9,124 bases of DNA. Source: an uncultured Eubacterium sp. (GTDB lineage Bacteria; Bacillota; Clostridia; Lachnospirales; Lachnospiraceae). Positions 7,093 to 9,124 of the stretch are shown here, one piece after another. The position numbers and the translations under genes were made by a program. Position 1 is the stretch's first letter. Every line of letters begins with the position of its first letter. The notes under the pieces are model-generated. The model saw only the letters and a program-made list of their open reading frames with translations. It was not told the origin of the DNA and searched no databases. The stretch is taken from NCBI GenBank assembly GCA_905236225.1, contig CAJOPM010000066.1, positions 1 to 9,124 of the forward strand, given 5' to 3'.

Positions 7093-8199
7093 TTATTTAC
7101 TTATTATCTGCGTCTCGTAGTCGGATGTGAAATAATCTGAGATTCCTTCTGTTACATATACTACATCATCTTCGTCCATCAAAATCATTTCAAACTGATC
7201 AGCGTGCTCTTTATAAAATTCAATTGCTCCATCCTTGTCCATAATAAAAAGAGGAGTATCGTATCCATCCGCATCCGTACCGTCTTGTGCAATAACAGTA
7301 ACGGATTTAAGCGAACTCGTTGTTGGGCATCCGGTTGACGTATCAAATATATGGCGGTATATTACGCCGTCTTGTTCAAAGTATCTTTCATATCCTCCGG
7401 CAGTAGTAACTGCAACATCCTCTACCTCTACAACACCAAGGAAATCTTCAGAGCCATCTAAGTCGTTATCAGGATTTTGGATCGCGATTTTCCACCTTGA
7501 GCCATCTTCCTTGGTACCTAATACCTGCACATTGCCTCCCAAGCTAACCAATCCGCTGCTTAATCCATACTCCTTGAAAATATCCATGATTTTCTGAGAT
7601 GTATAGCCCTTAGCTATGGTGCCTAAATCTATCATCATACCTTCTTTATCAAATGTTACCTCATAGCTTTCCTCATCGAGGTGCATCATATCTGTCCCCA
7701 CAAGATTCATAAGCTTACTGATGGTATCATCTGATGGCACATGATATTCTTCGGTAGTAAATCCCCATTCTCTTACCAAAGGATATATAGTGATATCATA
7801 CACCCCATTTGTCTGATTGTAAAACTCTATCGACTTTTCAATTAAATATGCTGTCTCTTCTGAAACTGTGCCGCCGCCTTCTTCATTAACCTTTGCAATA
7901 TCACTGCTTGCTATATTCGTAGAAAACAAATTATCAAGCCTTATAATCTCTTCAGCCGCAGCATCAAGCGCCTCTTGCGCCGCATCACCGCTTGCGCTAA
8001 GCGTCATATAAGTATCCATTGCAAATACTTCTTTTGTATACGAACCATCTGAATTTTGGGTGGTTTCTAATATGCTTTGCCCCTCATTATACTCAGTCGA
8101 ATCAGAAACATTATCTGATACTGTATCTTTACTATCGGAACATCCGGCCATAACAGAAGTCATAACTAATATGGCCGCTATTCTAATTATTTTTTTCAC
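7093..8199 (-). CDS. apbE: FAD:protein FMN transferase, ApbE-family lipoprotein
   Basis: This 368-residue enzyme transfers the FMN part of FAD onto a Thr or Ser of extracytoplasmic flavoproteins. Residues 1-20 are a lipoprotein signal peptide with lipobox VMAGC, so Cys20 is likely lipidated and the enzyme sits on the outer face of the membrane; an acidic polar linker runs to about 55. ApbE motifs follow in order: MDTYMT (61-66), SSDIAKVN (98-105), the ITIYPLVREWGF block (136-147), IDLGTIAKGY (190-199), GGN (221-223), GGYERYF (268-274), RHIFDTSTG (282-290), and AD..DT (310-315), where Asp311 and Thr315 match the magnesium-binding ADxxST segment. The start is GTG at 8199, which gives a proper n-region (KK) and has AAGAGG 10 bases upstream. 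It sits 6 bases after the membrane ferredoxin gene and 4 bases before ygiQ. No acceptor protein with an S/TGAS/T-type site is seen in the window. Small motif changes are noted in the findings. Confidence 0.93.
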   Translation of the reverse strand: MKKIIRIAAILVMTSVMAGCSDSKDTVSDNVSDSTEYNEGQSILETTQNSDGSYTKEVFAMDTYMTLSASGDAAQEALDAAAEEIIRLDNLFSTNIASSDIAKVNEEGGGTVSEETAYLIEKSIEFYNQTNGVYDITIYPLVREWGFTTEEYHVPSDDTISKLMNLVGTDMMHLDEESYEVTFDKEGMMIDLGTIAKGYTSQKIMDIFKEYGLSSGLVSLGGNVQVLGTKEDGSRWKIAIQNPDNDLDGSEDFLGVVEVEDVAVTTAGGYERYFEQDGVIYRHIFDTSTGCPTTSSLKSVTVIAQDGTDADGYDTPLFIMDKDGAIEFYKEHADQFEMILMDEDDVVYVTEGISDYFTSDYETQIISK

Positions 8200-8205
8200 A
8201 CCAAA

Positions 8206-9087
8206 TCAACCTCTTATTTCTAAATAATAGCACAGCGCAAACAAAATCAGCGCTTTAACAATCATAAGTATATATCCCTTGATTCCTGCTTTGTTAATTG
8301 TCGCAGATGCATTTTGTTTAGGGCATTTATACACACACTTGCCACAGGAAAAACATTCTCCCATATTGACTCTTTCTTCACTGTTTTTGTCTGCAAGAGT
8401 AAGCTCTGCCGGACAATTTTTCTCACACAGTGAGCATCCCTTAGCACATGAAGATTTATCTCTTGTCAAAACCGATATGGGAAGATGCGGTAACAGGGCA
8501 AATATTGCTCCAAGCGGGCATAGGAATCTGCAAAAAAATCTGGGTACAAACAGCATACCTATCGAGATTAGCACTAATAGTATCACATTTATAATACTGC
8601 CTTCTGTCCCAAGAGGCATAAGCGATTGCAATCTGGAAAACGGCACCCATGGACTAAGGCGTGCTATATCGTCTGTCTTTTGCAACACACACATAGCCAA
8701 CACTACCACTAATACAACGTACTTTCCATATCTAAAAATATTCGAAAGCTTCTTAGGTAAAGAAATAATCTCTTTCTTAATCTTAAATTTCTTTCTAAAG
8801 GATTTTCTCACAAATGTGGCTATTGTGTAAAGGAAATCCGAATATGTACCAAATGCGCAGAAGAATCCGCAAAAGAATCTTCCAAATATTGTTGTAAAGG
8901 CAATCAGCGCAATAAGCGTTACCAAAAAAGTTGTAAGCTCTATCATCTGTCCTGCGCCTACCTGTGTACATATATACTTAAGTCCTGAAAATGCGGACGA
9001 AAAAATCGCCGGGAACATAAAAAATGCTGCACCCCGGACGATTATTCCGATTATTGTTCTTATATTATTTGATGTCTTGTAATTCAT
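8206..9087 (-). CDS. NapH-like membrane-bound 4Fe-4S protein
   Basis: A 293-residue polytopic membrane protein of the NapH/NosR/RnfB-like polyferredoxin group, expected to pass electrons between the cytosol and the outer face. Hydrophobic helices lie near 11-32, 49-68, 122-139, 164-184 and 270-288. Two membrane-edge pairs, CGFFC (73-77) and CRFLCP (186-191), are the CxxxC motifs typical of the family. Two soluble ferredoxin-type sites follow: Cys214/218/221/225 with spacing 3-2-3, and Cys245/248/251/255 with the standard 2-2-3. ApbE immediately downstream matches the known pairing of such proteins with extracellular flavinylation systems. The ATG at 9087 is preceded in frame by TAG five codons earlier, so a longer protein is ruled out, and the N-terminal NNIRTIIGII segment fits the family. 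There is no well-placed Shine-Dalgarno: the nearest, AAAAGGA, is 16 bases away. This is probably the first gene of the operon or close to it. Confidence 0.9.
   Translation of the reverse strand: MNYKTSNNIRTIIGIIVRGAAFFMFPAIFSSAFSGLKYICTQVGAGQMIELTTFLVTLIALIAFTTIFGRFFCGFFCAFGTYSDFLYTIATFVRKSFRKKFKIKKEIISLPKKLSNIFRYGKYVVLVVVLAMCVLQKTDDIARLSPWVPFSRLQSLMPLGTEGSIINVILLVLISIGMLFVPRFFCRFLCPLGAIFALLPHLPISVLTRDKSSCAKGCSLCEKNCPAELTLADKNSEERVNMGECFSCGKCVYKCPKQNASATINKAGIKGYILMIVKALILFALCYYLEIRG
8211..8216 (-). promoter_or_regulatory. Shine-Dalgarno site for apbE
   Basis: On the minus strand AAGAGG sits 10 bases before the GTG at 8199, overlapping the end of the membrane ferredoxin gene. It supports the GTG as the true start, since no ATG occurs before the lipoprotein signal peptide. 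Confidence 0.6.
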
Positions 9088-9091
9088 TGGT

Positions 9092-9119
9092 ATTTTATAC
9101 TATTCCTTTTCTATGTCAA
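9092..9119 (-). promoter_or_regulatory. Candidate sigma-A promoter before the minus-strand operon
   Basis: On the minus strand a perfect TTGACA (9119-9114) is followed after 16 bases by TAAAAT (9097-9092), five of six matches to the -10 consensus. Transcription would begin at or within a base or two of the ATG at 9087, giving a leaderless message, which is unusual for Firmicutes. It may instead be a chance match in AT-rich DNA, with the real promoter beyond the right edge. Confidence 0.35.
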
Positions 9120-9124
9120 ACTGC

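Noticed and set aside
7235..7597. 120-codon open frame on the plus strand opposite apbE
   Set aside because: A Ser/Thr/Pro-rich shadow of the apbE coding sequence with no ribosome-binding site or known domain.
8279..8830. 183-codon open frame on the plus strand opposite the membrane ferredoxin gene
   Set aside because: It is fully antisense to a clearly conserved gene, and its product has no recognisable domain.
1..9124. Mobile element, phage, CRISPR or defence island
   Set aside because: No transposase, integrase, phage or Cas protein, no regularly spaced repeats and no tRNA or attachment-site duplication were seen; the genes look like stable chromosomal operons.

Overview
The window looks like chromosomal DNA of an anaerobic Gram-positive bacterium of the Clostridia, most likely Lachnospiraceae or a close relative. 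That rests on gene families and style rather than on a marker gene: AT-rich, tightly packed genes, a YgiQ-type radical SAM enzyme, an ApbE lipoprotein beside a NapH-like membrane ferredoxin, and a small zinc-ribbon membrane protein of the DUF6320 kind. Almost every base is coding. No RNA gene, CRISPR array, insertion sequence or prophage gene was seen, and no non-coding stretch approaches 300 bases.

Left half, plus strand (1-4102): three genes read in one direction with gaps or overlaps of about 10 bases or less, so probably one operon whose promoter lies before the window. They are (1) a large protein entering the window inside what looks like the end of a cyclic-nucleotide-binding domain, followed by a long helical region of unknown function; (2) a condensation/alcohol-acetyltransferase-superfamily enzyme with an HxxxDG active-site motif and a charged 11-residue repeat at its N-terminus; (3) a six-helix membrane protein with an N-terminal four-cysteine zinc ribbon. 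A reasonable but unproven reading is an acyl-transfer system at the membrane, with the first protein as a possible ligand-responsive partner.

Right half, minus strand (9087 down to 4099): four genes, again almost without gaps. In order of transcription they are a NapH-like polytopic membrane protein with two ferredoxin-type clusters, an ApbE FAD:protein FMN transferase with a lipoprotein signal, a YgiQ-family radical SAM protein, and a double-domain class II aldolase/adducin protein whose second domain has lost its metal ligands. The first two form a recognisable module for moving electrons across the membrane to flavinylated proteins outside the cell. The flavin acceptor is not in the window and may lie just beyond the right edge. 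The last two are joined by an ATGA stop/start overlap.

The two operons converge at 4086-4118. A perfect 14-bp inverted repeat there forms a terminator-like hairpin, holds both stop codons in or next to its loop, and encodes the C-terminal residues of both proteins, which therefore both carry the peptide RFHI at or next to their ends. The points most worth following up are this shared coding terminator, the uncharacterised three-gene plus-strand operon, and the half-degenerate tandem aldolase.
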